Below are positions 36,570 through 45,113 of a stretch of 64,000 nucleotides of DNA, piece after piece. The position numbers and the translations under genes are program-made. The stretch covers positions 124,001 to 188,000 of the forward strand of contig NZ_VEFS01000004.1 in NCBI RefSeq assembly GCF_007679045.1, given 5' to 3'. The stretch's first letter is position 1; the number at the start of each line of letters is the position of its first letter. The DNA is from Microbacterium sp. BH-3-3-3. Its GTDB lineage: Bacteria; Actinomycetota; Actinomycetes; Actinomycetales; Microbacteriaceae. Below the pieces are notes generated by a model. It did no database searches. It saw only the letters and a list, made by a program, of their open reading frames with translations, and was not told the DNA's origin.

Positions 36570-37389
36570 CATCCTGACCGACGCCTACATGCGTCAGAAC
36601 GCGTCCATTCGGGCGCGTGTCCTCGCGTACGTGCGTGCGGTGTGGGACGGTTCCCCGTCGCTGCGCGACGAGGACGTGAAGGAGATCATCCGCCTCATCC
36701 TGCCGACGGTGCAGGCAGGGCAGCTGCAGGCGGCCACCCTGGCCGCGGCGTTCGTGCAGCGCCTCGCGCTGATGGAGGGGCTCGAAGCGCCCGCCCTTGC
36801 CGTGGACCGGGATGCGGTGATCGGGTACCGAGGCGTTCCCGCAGACGAGGTCTACCGTCGCCCGGCTGTCACGGCGTATTCCGCCCTCGCTGCCGGGGAG
36901 CCCTACTCAAGAGCGCGGGACATGGGCCGGAACAGGCTCCTGTCGATGGTCGCCACAGACCTGCAGCAGTCACGCAATCGGCAATCGCAGAGCGCGTACG
37001 GCGCATCGGGTTTCGAGTACACGATCCGCGTTCTGTCCGGAAGTGAGAACTGTGCCCTCTGCGTGATCGCCGCGACACAGCGATATCACGCGGGCGGGCT
37101 GCAACCCATCCACCCCGGATGCGACTGCGGCGAGCGGGGAGTGAACGCGTCAGCGGACCCGGGACAGGTCATCGACCGCGAGATGGTCGAAGACATTCAC
37201 TCTTCGATCTGGGAGCAGCTCGACAGGTTCGACCGCAGCGGCGTCGATCTCGGGCGGGGGAAGACCGACGCCAAGGGACGCCGCATCAGCGACTTCACCG
37301 ACCTCATCGTCACCCGCGAGCACGGCGAGCTCGGCCCCACACTCACCTGGCGTCAGGACCGCTTCACCGGGCCCGACGACCTCACCTGA
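36550..37389 (+). CDS. MuF-like minor capsid protein
   Basis: 279 residues from a GTG inside the portal 3' end. The C-terminal half has the phage-head morphogenesis pattern: SRNRQSQSAYGASGFEYTIR, ENCALCVIAATQRYHAGG and IHPGCDCGERG. It is bound near the portal and in some phages is ejected with DNA. Confidence 0.85.
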   Translation: MAELTPDILTDAYMRQNASIRARVLAYVRAVWDGSPSLRDEDVKEIIRLILPTVQAGQLQAATLAAAFVQRLALMEGLEAPALAVDRDAVIGYRGVPADEVYRRPAVTAYSALAAGEPYSRARDMGRNRLLSMVATDLQQSRNRQSQSAYGASGFEYTIRVLSGSENCALCVIAATQRYHAGGLQPIHPGCDCGERGVNASADPGQVIDREMVEDIHSSIWEQLDRFDRSGVDLGRGKTDAKGRRISDFTDLIVTREHGELGPTLTWRQDRFTGPDDLT

Positions 37390-37415
37390 CCACCCGCACC
37401 CGCGGGTAACCGGCG

Positions 37416-37453
37416 CCCCGAAACGGGGCTGCCTCCACCACTCCGAAACGGGG
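37416..37453 (+). repeat. CCCGAAACGGG palindromes upstream of the scaffold gene
   Basis: CCCCGAAACGGGG (37416-37428) and CCGAAACGGGG (37443-37453) lie 10-47 bases before the scaffold ATG. The same word occurs twice just before the small terminase gene (32993, 33015) and once inside the scaffold gene (37571-37581). Confidence 0.6.
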
Positions 37454-37462
37454 ATCAACACC

Positions 37463-38011
37463 ATGTCCGACATCCGACCCACCCTCGGCCCGCTGCCGGC
37501 CCCGAGCTGGCACCGCCCCTTCCTGCGCTACATCGATGGCGACCAGGGGGCAGGCGACGGCGACAAGAAGCCCGAAACGGGCGGCGACAGCGACCTCGAG
37601 AAGGCGCGCGCCGAAGCCGAGAAGTGGAAGGCCCTTTCCCGCAAGAACGAGGAGCAGGCCAAGGCCAACGCCGAGAAGGCCAAGAAGTTCGACGAACTCG
37701 AAGAGGCGAACAAGACCGAGCAGGAGAAACTCCTCGCCCGGGCCGAAGCCGCCGAGAAGCGCATCGCCGAACGAGAAGCGATGGACGCCGCGGCCGCAAC
37801 GGCAGCGGAAGTCGCGAAGGCAAAGGGCGTTCCGGCGTCCGCGCTGCGCGGGTCCACCCGCGAGGAGCTCGAGGCGCACGCCGACGAGCTGCTCGAGCTC
37901 ATGCCGAAGAAGCCCGCCGCGCCGTCGGCCGACGGACAGGGCGACGGCGAGCAGATCGGCGACGGCGACATGTCGGCCGACGACATCGTCAACGCGGCAA
38001 CCGCCCGCTGA
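37463..38011 (+). CDS. Capsid scaffolding protein
   Basis: 182 residues. Pro/Gly-rich N-terminus, then an almost continuous charged coiled coil (residues about 45-115: EKARAEAEKWKALSRKNEEQ and following), then an acidic tail (GQGDGEQIGDGDMSADD). This composition and the position directly before the capsid gene are typical of scaffold proteins. Confidence 0.88.
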   Translation: MSDIRPTLGPLPAPSWHRPFLRYIDGDQGAGDGDKKPETGGDSDLEKARAEAEKWKALSRKNEEQAKANAEKAKKFDELEEANKTEQEKLLARAEAAEKRIAEREAMDAAAATAAEVAKAKGVPASALRGSTREELEAHADELLELMPKKPAAPSADGQGDGEQIGDGDMSADDIVNAATAR

Positions 38012-38071
38012 CACCCCCGGAGACGTTCGCCACGAACGCTCACGGGCCATCAACCATCCTGAGGAGGAACC

Positions 38072-39319
38072 GTGGCAAATATCTTCGTCAAGGGGCAGAA
38101 GCTCGCGGCAACCGCGCTCGCTCTGCTCCGCCGCCAGGTGAAGGCCCCCGGCCTGTTCACCTACAAGTTCGGCATCTCCGACTTCAAGGGCGCCGAGGGC
38201 GACGTCGTCAACATCAAGCGCCCCGCCGTGCTCGTCGCGCGCGAGAAGCCGTGGCGAGGTGACGACGCGATCGTCGTCGACCGCCTCGCCAACTCGAAGA
38301 TCCAGGTCAAGCTCAATCGCCACATCTACAGCGCCGTGGCGCTGTCGCCGGAGGAAGAGACCCTGGACGAGGTCGACTACGTCCGCGACGTCCAGGCGCC
38401 GCAGGTGCAGGCGATCCTCGACTTCTTCGAGAACATCGTCGTCGGCGCGCTGCGTGTAGCGTCGTTCGTCTTCGGTGTGACGTTCAACCCCGCCTCCGGC
38501 AACGCCATCGAGAGCGACGCCCGCAAGGTCGCCGTCCGCGCGCGCAAGCTCGCACAGAAGGGGCACTGGCCGCTCACCGGTCGCTACTGGCTCGTCGGCG
38601 CGAACGTGTCCGAGGCCATCGCCACACACGACAAGCTCCTCGAGGTGGACGCCGCCGGGCTCCCGGAGGCACTGCGCGAAGGTGTCGTCGGTCGCCTCGG
38701 CGGCTGGACGATCGTCGAGCTGGACGCGCTGGGCGACGACGAGTCGTACTTCGTGCACGAGACCGCGATCGCCATCGCCACCGTCGCACCTGCCGTTCCC
38801 AACGGTGTCGCGAAGGGCGGCGGCGTCGCGGCCGGCAACGGGCTCGCAGTCACCCAGCTGTGGGACTACGACAGCGACCACCTCAAGGACCGCTCCATCG
38901 TGCACGCCTTCGCCGGCGCCACGGCGGTGCTCGACCCCGAGCAGGACGCCGACACCGGTGCGATCATCCGCGACGAGAACGACGAGGTCGCCCTCAAGTT
39001 CCAGCGCGCGATCAAGGTCACCTTCGGTGCGGGCGGCTCCGAGAAGGCCAGCTACACGCTGACCATCACCGGCGCACCCACCGGCGGCACGTTCACGCTC
39101 ACCGTCGATGGCCAGACCACCGACGCGATCGCATACAACGCCTCCAACGCCGACATCGCCAAGGAGCTCAACGAGCTCACCGGCGTCTCCGGCGCCAAGG
39201 TCTCCGGCAACGCCTTCCCCGGCAACGCCAAGACCGTCACCTTCAACGAGCGCATCGGCACCCTCACGACGTCCGGCGCGTTCACCGGCGGCACCTCGCC
39301 CGCCATCACCGCGGCGTAA
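38072..39319 (+). CDS. Major capsid protein with C-terminal beta domain
   Basis: 415 residues from a GTG after GAGGAGGAACC. Residues 1-310 resemble the P22-coat-like branch of HK97-fold capsid proteins (GLFTYKFGISDFKGAEGDVV, SAVALSPEEETLDEVDYVRD, RYWLVGANVSEAI). Residues about 325-415 are a separate domain: GGTFTLTVDGQTTDAIAYNA, SNADIAKELNELTGVSGAKV, KTVTFNERIGT, a pattern seen as an add-on in actinophage coat proteins and bacterial surface proteins. It probably decorates the capsid exterior. Confidence 0.92.
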   Translation: MANIFVKGQKLAATALALLRRQVKAPGLFTYKFGISDFKGAEGDVVNIKRPAVLVAREKPWRGDDAIVVDRLANSKIQVKLNRHIYSAVALSPEEETLDEVDYVRDVQAPQVQAILDFFENIVVGALRVASFVFGVTFNPASGNAIESDARKVAVRARKLAQKGHWPLTGRYWLVGANVSEAIATHDKLLEVDAAGLPEALREGVVGRLGGWTIVELDALGDDESYFVHETAIAIATVAPAVPNGVAKGGGVAAGNGLAVTQLWDYDSDHLKDRSIVHAFAGATAVLDPEQDADTGAIIRDENDEVALKFQRAIKVTFGAGGSEKASYTLTITGAPTGGTFTLTVDGQTTDAIAYNASNADIAKELNELTGVSGAKVSGNAFPGNAKTVTFNERIGTLTTSGAFTGGTSPAITAA

Positions 39320-39347
39320 CACCCGCACACCGAGGAGGAGGTCAGAC

Positions 39348-39935
39348 ATGGCAAGCGAATACCCACCCCTCGCCGACAGTGGCGATGTGGAGAACGCTCT
39401 CGGCCGTGCGCTGACCTCCTCCGAGGCAAACCGCGTCGACGACGCACTCATCAAAGCGTCCGAACTGTTCCGCAGCGAAGCGCAGCGGACGTTCACCACC
39501 GGACGGCGGAAGAACCGGCTGCGGTCGCACGCGGGAGAGGTTCGCCTCCCGGAAAAGCCCGTGACCGACGTCGTCAGCGTCACCGACGACAACGGATACC
39601 CAATCCAATACACCCGCTTCGACTCAGTGCTCACCCTGTCCGACACAGCGACGCAGTTCGTCCGCGTCGACTACATCTTCGGCAGCAACGAGGTTCCCGA
39701 GATTGTCCGCACCACCGTCGCCGCCGCGGTTGCCGGAGCCTTCGACATCGACAAGCGCGCCCGCGCAGGAATGACGCAGTTCCAGGAAGCCAAAGGGCCG
39801 TTCAGCGAAGGTGGCACGTTCGCCTCGTGGGCGGTCGGAGGTCAGGTGGGACTATCACCCGCCGACATCGCGGTTGCACGCAGCTTTCGCGCACAGCGCC
39901 TCGGAGGCACCTACTCGCAGCCGGGGCACACGTGA
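39348..39935 (+). CDS. Head-tail connector / adaptor protein
   Basis: 195 residues after GAGGAGGAG. YPPLADSGDVENALGRALTS, IKASELFRSEAQRTFTTGRR and VVSVTDDNGYPIQYTRFDSV match the gp6/gp15-like adaptor family, which binds under the portal. Confidence 0.82.
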   Translation: MASEYPPLADSGDVENALGRALTSSEANRVDDALIKASELFRSEAQRTFTTGRRKNRLRSHAGEVRLPEKPVTDVVSVTDDNGYPIQYTRFDSVLTLSDTATQFVRVDYIFGSNEVPEIVRTTVAAAVAGAFDIDKRARAGMTQFQEAKGPFSEGGTFASWAVGGQVGLSPADIAVARSFRAQRLGGTYSQPGHT

Positions 39936-40237
39936 TCGGCGAAACCGTGACCATCATCCGGAGCGAGCCGGACGGCGAAGACTCCATGGGGAACCCCATC
40001 AAATCAACGTCAGAGATCGACGTGCCGGACTGCAAGTTCGCCCCCGGCCCCTCGGCAGAAGCGTCAGCAACGTTCGGCGCCCGTACCGACTCCGACGGCA
40101 CGCTCTACGCCCCAAACGACGCCGTATTCCTCCACTCCGACCTCATCCGGATCCGCGACGAACTCTACGTGGCCGACGGTGAGCCGCAGCAGTGGGATGA
40201 CGCGGGAGTGGTCCTGAGCGTGAAGCGGGGGTCGTGA
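39932..40237 (+). CDS. Head closure (stopper) protein
   Basis: 101 residues from a GTG overlapping the previous stop. Beta-rich: GETVTIIRSEPDGEDSMGNP, FAPGPSAEASATFGARTDSD, DLIRIRDELYVADGEPQQWD. Position between adaptor and tail genes and composition fit a head-tail stopper. Confidence 0.75.
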   Translation: MIGETVTIIRSEPDGEDSMGNPIKSTSEIDVPDCKFAPGPSAEASATFGARTDSDGTLYAPNDAVFLHSDLIRIRDELYVADGEPQQWDDAGVVLSVKRGS

Positions 40238-40515
40238 TGGCCACCTACGGGTACAAGCGACTCCGCCCCATTCGCGAGATCGCCGTCTCGAACGAGCTCG
40301 AAGCCGTCGTGATGAAGCTCGCCGGGCCCGTCATAGCTGCAGCACAGGGCGACCCCAATTCGGAGTACGTCGACTCCCTCGAGCTGAAGGCGTATCGCAG
40401 TGGCGGTCGGCTCGGTCGCGTCACGGCCAACGTGACAGCCGCGCCCGCACTCGGCGCAGCCGTCGAGGCGAAGCGCGGAACCCTGGGGAGGGCGATCAGC
40501 CGTGCAGGCGAATGA
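40237..40515 (+). CDS. Head-tail joining protein, HK97 gp10-like position
   Basis: 92 residues; ATG at 40237 overlaps the previous stop by one base (a GTG three bases earlier is possible). Basic, helical (VVMKLAGPVIAAAQGDPNSE). Family not clear; assigned from order in the connector cluster. Confidence 0.68.
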   Translation: MATYGYKRLRPIREIAVSNELEAVVMKLAGPVIAAAQGDPNSEYVDSLELKAYRSGGRLGRVTANVTAAPALGAAVEAKRGTLGRAISRAGE

Positions 40516-40900
40516 CATCACCTACCCGCCCACCGTCGGGCCCATCGTCCACGGGATGCGCGAATACCTCGCGCCGGAGTGGTCGGGTGTGAGCGTCACC
40601 CCGAAGCGGAGCGGGAAGCCGACCGCGCGGATGGTGACCGTCCGCGACGACGGCGGAACCGGGCGTGACGGGGTGTCTCGCCGCCGGCACGGGTTCAACA
40701 TCTGGGCCGACACTCCGGTGGACGCGCAGAACCTCGCGATAGCCGTCGCCGACGGATGCCGCAAGGTGTTCCGCGCGCTCGAGGTGTCAGACCCGGTCGA
40801 TGTGACCGACGACACCGACGAGCGCACCCTAATCGGCGCGAAGCCGCTCACGCACTACTTCTTGTCCGCGGTAATCCCCGTCCGCGCCCTCAACCTCTGA
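40502..40900 (+). CDS. Tail terminator protein
   Basis: 132 residues from a GTG within the previous gene. PPTVGPIVHGMREYLAPEWS, ARMVTVRDDGGTGRDGVSRR, FNIWADTPVDAQNLAIAVAD and LIGAKPLTHYFLSAVIPVRA match the tail-terminator pattern (alternating helix and strands, 'D(G)G' loop). It caps the tail tube at the head-proximal end. Confidence 0.78.
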   Translation: MQANDITYPPTVGPIVHGMREYLAPEWSGVSVTPKRSGKPTARMVTVRDDGGTGRDGVSRRRHGFNIWADTPVDAQNLAIAVADGCRKVFRALEVSDPVDVTDDTDERTLIGAKPLTHYFLSAVIPVRALNL

Positions 40901-40969
40901 ACTGTCCCGCGTTCTCCCGCGCGGGGGTCAACCGGCCGACTGGCCACCAACCCTCTGAAGGAGAACCCC

Positions 40970-41515
40970 ATGGGTAAAAACATCGAAGAGGTCTACGTGG
41001 CCCTCGATGGAATCGTGTCGGTCGGCGCATTCGGCACCGCCGAGGCCCCGACGTCCGCAGTCAGCACGCTCGACCCTGACTGGGAAGACGTCGGCTACGT
41101 GTCCGAGGACGGCGTCACCGAGACCACGGAGCAGTCGACCACGCCGCTGCGCGCGTGGCAGAACCGCAAGCGTGTCCGCACGATCGTCGAGGAAGGGTCG
41201 GTGCGGTACCAGTTCCGCCTCATCCAGACGAACGCGGACACCGTCGCCCTGTACTACGGCGGCACCGTGCAGCCGGACGGCTCGATCATCGTCAACCCGA
41301 ACCGCGAGCGTCCCACCATCGCGTTCAACCTCGACGTCATCGACGGCGACAACTCGATCCGTGCGTACGCGCCGGAGGCGCAGGTCGTCGAGGTCGGCGA
41401 CCAGGTGTACTCCAACGGCGAAGCCATCGGCTACGAGGTCACCGTCGAGTGCTCGTACAACGAGACCCTCGGCGGCGCCGTGAAGAAGTGGTACAGCGCC
41501 CTCGACGAGGCCTGA
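40970..41515 (+). CDS. Major tail (tube) protein
   Basis: 181 residues after GAAGGAG. Starts MGKNIEEVYVALDGIVSVGA; contains WEDVGYVSEDGVTETTEQST and a C-terminal VTVECSYNETLGG, typical actinophage tail-tube features. Polymerises to the tail tube. Located directly before the tail assembly chaperones. Confidence 0.9.
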   Translation: MGKNIEEVYVALDGIVSVGAFGTAEAPTSAVSTLDPDWEDVGYVSEDGVTETTEQSTTPLRAWQNRKRVRTIVEEGSVRYQFRLIQTNADTVALYYGGTVQPDGSIIVNPNRERPTIAFNLDVIDGDNSIRAYAPEAQVVEVGDQVYSNGEAIGYEVTVECSYNETLGGAVKKWYSALDEA

Positions 41516-41601
41516 CCCCCTGACCCCGGGTGGTCGTCGACGGGAGACGACGGCCACCCGGTTTCCCTCCCACCTCTCCCGCACATCGAAAGGCATCTCC
41601 C

Positions 41602-41886
41602 ATGAAGAACTACGCAGGCGACCCGTTCCAGTTCCAGATCGGCGACAAGACGTACATGATCCAGGAGGTCGGGTTCGCCGACGTCGAGCGGGCGTCACGC
41701 CTGCAGGATCTGCTCAAGGAGGACGTCGAGAAGGGCGTAGAGGGAATCCGCGACCTGATCCACGCGAAGTCGGACAAGCGCACCGCTGACGCGGTGATGA
41801 GCCTGCCGCCGCGCAAGGTGATCGAACTCATCCGCGACTGGGTCGGTATCACGCCGGGGGAATCGCAGACCTCCGGCGACGAGTAA
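41602..41886 (+). CDS. Tail assembly chaperone, short form
   Basis: 94 residues (MKNYAGDPFQFQIGDKTYMI..., acidic, helical). Translated without frameshift it stops at 41884-41886. It shares its first 87 codons with the frameshifted long form. Both forms bind the tape measure during tail assembly. AAAGG precedes the ATG. Confidence 0.88.
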   Translation: MKNYAGDPFQFQIGDKTYMIQEVGFADVERASRLQDLLKEDVEKGVEGIRDLIHAKSDKRTADAVMSLPPRKVIELIRDWVGITPGESQTSGDE

Positions 41887-42230
41887 CCCGGCGTCTGCCG
41901 GAGGTCGTCGCCGACTTCCGAACCATCTACCACTGCTCCCTCTACGGCATCCCGCTGCGCGAGGTGTACCTGCTGATGCATCAACTCGGGTCGAACCCCG
42001 AGTCGCGGTACACCGCCGCTGAGCAGGGTTGGGAGCGGCCGGTCAGTTACGAATGGCTCATCCTCGCTGACCTGTACGACCTGCAACGAGCCAAGGCATC
42101 GAAGCGGCGCTCCCGGCCGTACCCGAGGCCGACCACGAAGCGCACACGTCTCGGCGGTTCCAGCCGCCGCCGCACCCTTGCCGAGGTGCGCGACCTGCTG
42201 CGCCGACCCCGGGAGACACCTCCCGAATAA
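41602..42230 (+). CDS. Tail assembly chaperone, long form by -1 frameshift
   Basis: A -1 shift on the run G-GGG-GAA at 41856-41862 moves reading from the short form into a frame that stays open to 42230. After the shift it reads IADLRRRVTRRLPEVVADFR, then TIYHCSLYGIPLREVYLLMH and WERPVSYEWLILADLYDLQR, a conserved second chaperone domain, giving about 209 residues. The downstream part has no good start codon of its own. -1 slippage here is an almost universal feature of siphovirus tail chaperones. Confidence 0.82.
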
Positions 42231-42242
42231 CCGGGAGGTGCC

Positions 42243-44342
42243 GTGGCAGACAAGGCGTTCTACACGGCGTGGGCCGAGATCGCGCCCGACTTCTCCGGCT
42301 TCGGCCGCAAGGTCGACAAGGGGTTCAAGGACGCGCTCGAGCCCGCCGGGCGCCGCGGCGGTGAAGATGCAGGCAAGGGCGTCCAGAGCGGGATGCTCGG
42401 GGCGATCGGTCGCATCGGTGGCCCGCTGGTTGCGGCGTTCGGTGCGCTGAAGCTCGGTGAGGCCATCGGCTCCACCATCAAGGACGGAATCCTCCAGGCC
42501 AACGACCTGGACCAGACCGTCTCCGCCATCCGGACGGTGTTCGGTGACGCGTCGGGAGACGTGGAGAAGTTCGCCAAGGACGCCGTCCAGGGTCTCGGCA
42601 TCACCCAGCAGCAGGCGCTCGAGGCGTCGCAGATGTTCGGTGTGTTTGGGAAGGCCGCGGGCCTGACCGGGCCGGAGCTGGCCGGCTTCTCGAACGAGCT
42701 CGGCGGTCTCGGTGCCGACCTGGCGGCGTTCTACGGCGGCGACGTGCAGACCGCGCTCGACGCGGTCAGCGCCGGCCTCCGTGGTGAGTCGGAACCGCTC
42801 CGTCAGTACGGTGTGCTGCTCGATGACGCGACGCTGAAGGCGCGCGCCATGGAGATGGGCATCTTCGACGGCACCGGGTCTCTAACTCAGCAGCAGAGGG
42901 TGCTCGCCGCGCAGGCGGAGATCCTCGCGCAGACGACGGATGCGCAGGGTCAGGCGGCCCGCGAGGCGGGGACCTTCGATGGTCAGTTGAAGCGGCTCAC
43001 CGCGGGGTGGGAGTCGGTGGTCACTGCCATTGGGCAGCTGTTCCTCCCGATCGCGACGCAGGCCGTCGGCTTCTTGAACAACTCCGTCCTGCCTGCCGTG
43101 AGCGGTGTCGTCGGGGCGCTGAAGATCCTGTTCCAGGGTGACTACGACGGTGGCCTGTTCGCAGCTCTCGGGCTCGAGGAGGACAACGCCGGCATCGGTG
43201 TGCTGTTCGACCTGCGGGACAACTTGATCAAGTCGGTGGCGGAGGCGCTGCCGGCGCTGATCCCGGTCGTGGTGGATGGCATGTCGTCGCTGATCGCGAC
43301 GATCGTCGGCATCGTGCCGGACATTGTCGCGGCAGTGGTCGCGGCTGTGCCGCTCATTGTCAACGCGCTCGTCACCGCGATCCCGTTGCTGGTGTCCGGT
43401 GCCGTGCAGTTGCTGACGGGGTTGCTCACCGCGGTGGGGACACTCATCCCCATGCTGGTGACCGCGGTCATCGGGCTGATCCCGGTGATCATCAACGCGC
43501 TGATCACGATGATCCCGCTGCTGATCAACGGCGCCATCACGGTGTTCATGGCGTTGGTCAACGCGATCCCGGTGATCATCCCGCAGCTCATCACCGCGAT
43601 CGTCGACCTGCTGCCGGTGCTGATCGGGGCGCTCGCGACGCTCATCCCGGCCCTCATCAACGGGGCCGTGAGCCTGTTCATCGCGATCGTGCAGGCCATA
43701 CCGATCATCATCCCCGCGCTGATCAACGGGATCGTGGACCTGCTGCCGACCCTCATCTCGACGATCATCGGGCTCATCCCGGTGCTCATCGACGCGGCCG
43801 TGCAGCTGTTCACGTCGCTCATCGACGCGATCCCGATCATCATTCCGGCGCTGATCGACACGCTCATCGAGGTCGGTCCGAAGCTGGTCGAAGCGATCAT
43901 CGGAATCGTCCCGCAACTGTTCGACGCGGGCGCGGCGATCATCCAGGGCCTCATCGACGGCATCGGCTCCATGTTCGGAGCGATCGGTGACGCCGTCGGC
44001 GGGATCATGGACTACATCGGCGGGTTCTTCCCGCACAGCCCCGCGAAGCGTGGCCCGTTCTCCGGGTCCGGGTGGACGGGGCTGAAGCAGTCCGGTGGGG
44101 CGCTGTATGACCAGTTCGTCGCCGGGTTCGACGGCAACGACCCGACCCTCCCCGCGCTTCCCGCGCTGAAGACGGGTGTCACCATCCGCCGGCCGGACGG
44201 GCTCGACCCGCTCACCGGTGCCGGGGTGGCAGGGGCGTCGAAGTTCGAGCAGACGAACTACTTCGAGCACATGGACCCCGAGATCGCGATCGAAGCGGCC
44301 GGGCAGCGCGCTGCTGCGGTGGCGCGCAGGCAGGGGGCGTGA
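42243..44342 (+). CDS. Tape measure protein
   Basis: 699 residues from a GTG after GGGAGGTGCC. N-terminus AFYTAWAEIAPDFSGFGRKV and AASQMFGVFGKAAGLTG-like segment are tape-measure hallmarks. The C-terminus has GGFFPHSPAKRGPFSGSGWT, the common end signature. Residues about 365-557 are a long hydrophobic region containing three 44-residue repeats (starting at residues 424, 468 and 512; IPLLINGAI, IPALINGAV, IPVLIDAAV). It sets tail length and may insert in the host membrane at injection. Confidence 0.95.
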   Translation: MADKAFYTAWAEIAPDFSGFGRKVDKGFKDALEPAGRRGGEDAGKGVQSGMLGAIGRIGGPLVAAFGALKLGEAIGSTIKDGILQANDLDQTVSAIRTVFGDASGDVEKFAKDAVQGLGITQQQALEASQMFGVFGKAAGLTGPELAGFSNELGGLGADLAAFYGGDVQTALDAVSAGLRGESEPLRQYGVLLDDATLKARAMEMGIFDGTGSLTQQQRVLAAQAEILAQTTDAQGQAAREAGTFDGQLKRLTAGWESVVTAIGQLFLPIATQAVGFLNNSVLPAVSGVVGALKILFQGDYDGGLFAALGLEEDNAGIGVLFDLRDNLIKSVAEALPALIPVVVDGMSSLIATIVGIVPDIVAAVVAAVPLIVNALVTAIPLLVSGAVQLLTGLLTAVGTLIPMLVTAVIGLIPVIINALITMIPLLINGAITVFMALVNAIPVIIPQLITAIVDLLPVLIGALATLIPALINGAVSLFIAIVQAIPIIIPALINGIVDLLPTLISTIIGLIPVLIDAAVQLFTSLIDAIPIIIPALIDTLIEVGPKLVEAIIGIVPQLFDAGAAIIQGLIDGIGSMFGAIGDAVGGIMDYIGGFFPHSPAKRGPFSGSGWTGLKQSGGALYDQFVAGFDGNDPTLPALPALKTGVTIRRPDGLDPLTGAGVAGASKFEQTNYFEHMDPEIAIEAAGQRAAAVARRQGA

Positions 44343-45100
44343 TGGGCGACGGTCTGACCGTGCGGGGCCGAGGGGTCACCCTGAAGGGCACCCTCGGACC
44401 CGACGAGTTCGGGTTCCTCATCAAGGAAGACGGATTGCAGGGGTGGGAAAACCTCCCCGCAGGTCGTCGGCAGGCGATCGCGCGCGTGCTGTCGCACGGT
44501 GAGCACGACGTGCCGGTGAAACTCCCGGGCCGGGTCATCACCATCGACGGGCACGTGATCGCGAAGTCCGTGTACGACCTGCGACGCATGTCGCATCAGC
44601 TGCGCGGGTGGGGAGCGACGGGGGACCGGTTCCCCCTGACCGTCTCCCTGCAGGGGGAGTCACTCACCTCGAACGTGCGCAGCATCCTCCGTCAAGCGAC
44701 CGACACGGGCGACCGCGGCGGGGACTTCGTCAGTGCCGAATTTCAGGTGCAGTTGTTTGCAGCGGACCCGCGGAAGTACGCCGAACCTGTGGTCTATCAG
44801 GCTCCTGGTGGGACGGTCCTCGTGCCTTCGGAGGGGAACTTCCCCACCTACCCGGTGATCGAGATTCCGGGTGCGCCGTCGTCGTACTCCGTGAGCTCGC
44901 CCGGCGGGACGTTCACCGTGACCGGTGCGCCCGTTGGTGGGACACATCGCATCGAGCTGGCGAGCGGTCGCGTGTACCGGAACGACGTGTGGCTGGCCGG
45001 CTTCGGCCGGGGGCGGCTGTGGGCCATCCCGGATGGCGATCAGTGGCAGGTATCGATGTCCGCGCCGGGTCGGGTGATCATGCGTCCCGCGTTCGTCTGA
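44342..45100 (+). CDS. Distal tail / minor tail protein
   Basis: 252 residues; ATG overlaps the tape-measure stop by one base. Beta-rich, with FGFLIKEDGLQGWENLPAGR, HDVPVKLPGRVITIDGHVIA and AEFQVQLFAADPRKYAEPV, a pattern typical of Dit proteins. Forms the tail tip hub with the next gene products. Confidence 0.82.
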   Translation: MGDGLTVRGRGVTLKGTLGPDEFGFLIKEDGLQGWENLPAGRRQAIARVLSHGEHDVPVKLPGRVITIDGHVIAKSVYDLRRMSHQLRGWGATGDRFPLTVSLQGESLTSNVRSILRQATDTGDRGGDFVSAEFQVQLFAADPRKYAEPVVYQAPGGTVLVPSEGNFPTYPVIEIPGAPSSYSVSSPGGTFTVTGAPVGGTHRIELASGRVYRNDVWLAGFGRGRLWAIPDGDQWQVSMSAPGRVIMRPAFV

Positions 45101-45113
45101 GAGGGGGTGGCCG

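Noticed and set aside
42882..44270. 462-codon Asp/Arg/His-rich minus-strand frame opposite the tape measure gene
   Set aside because: It is an antisense by-product of the hydrophobic repeats (atc/gat pairing), not an independent gene.
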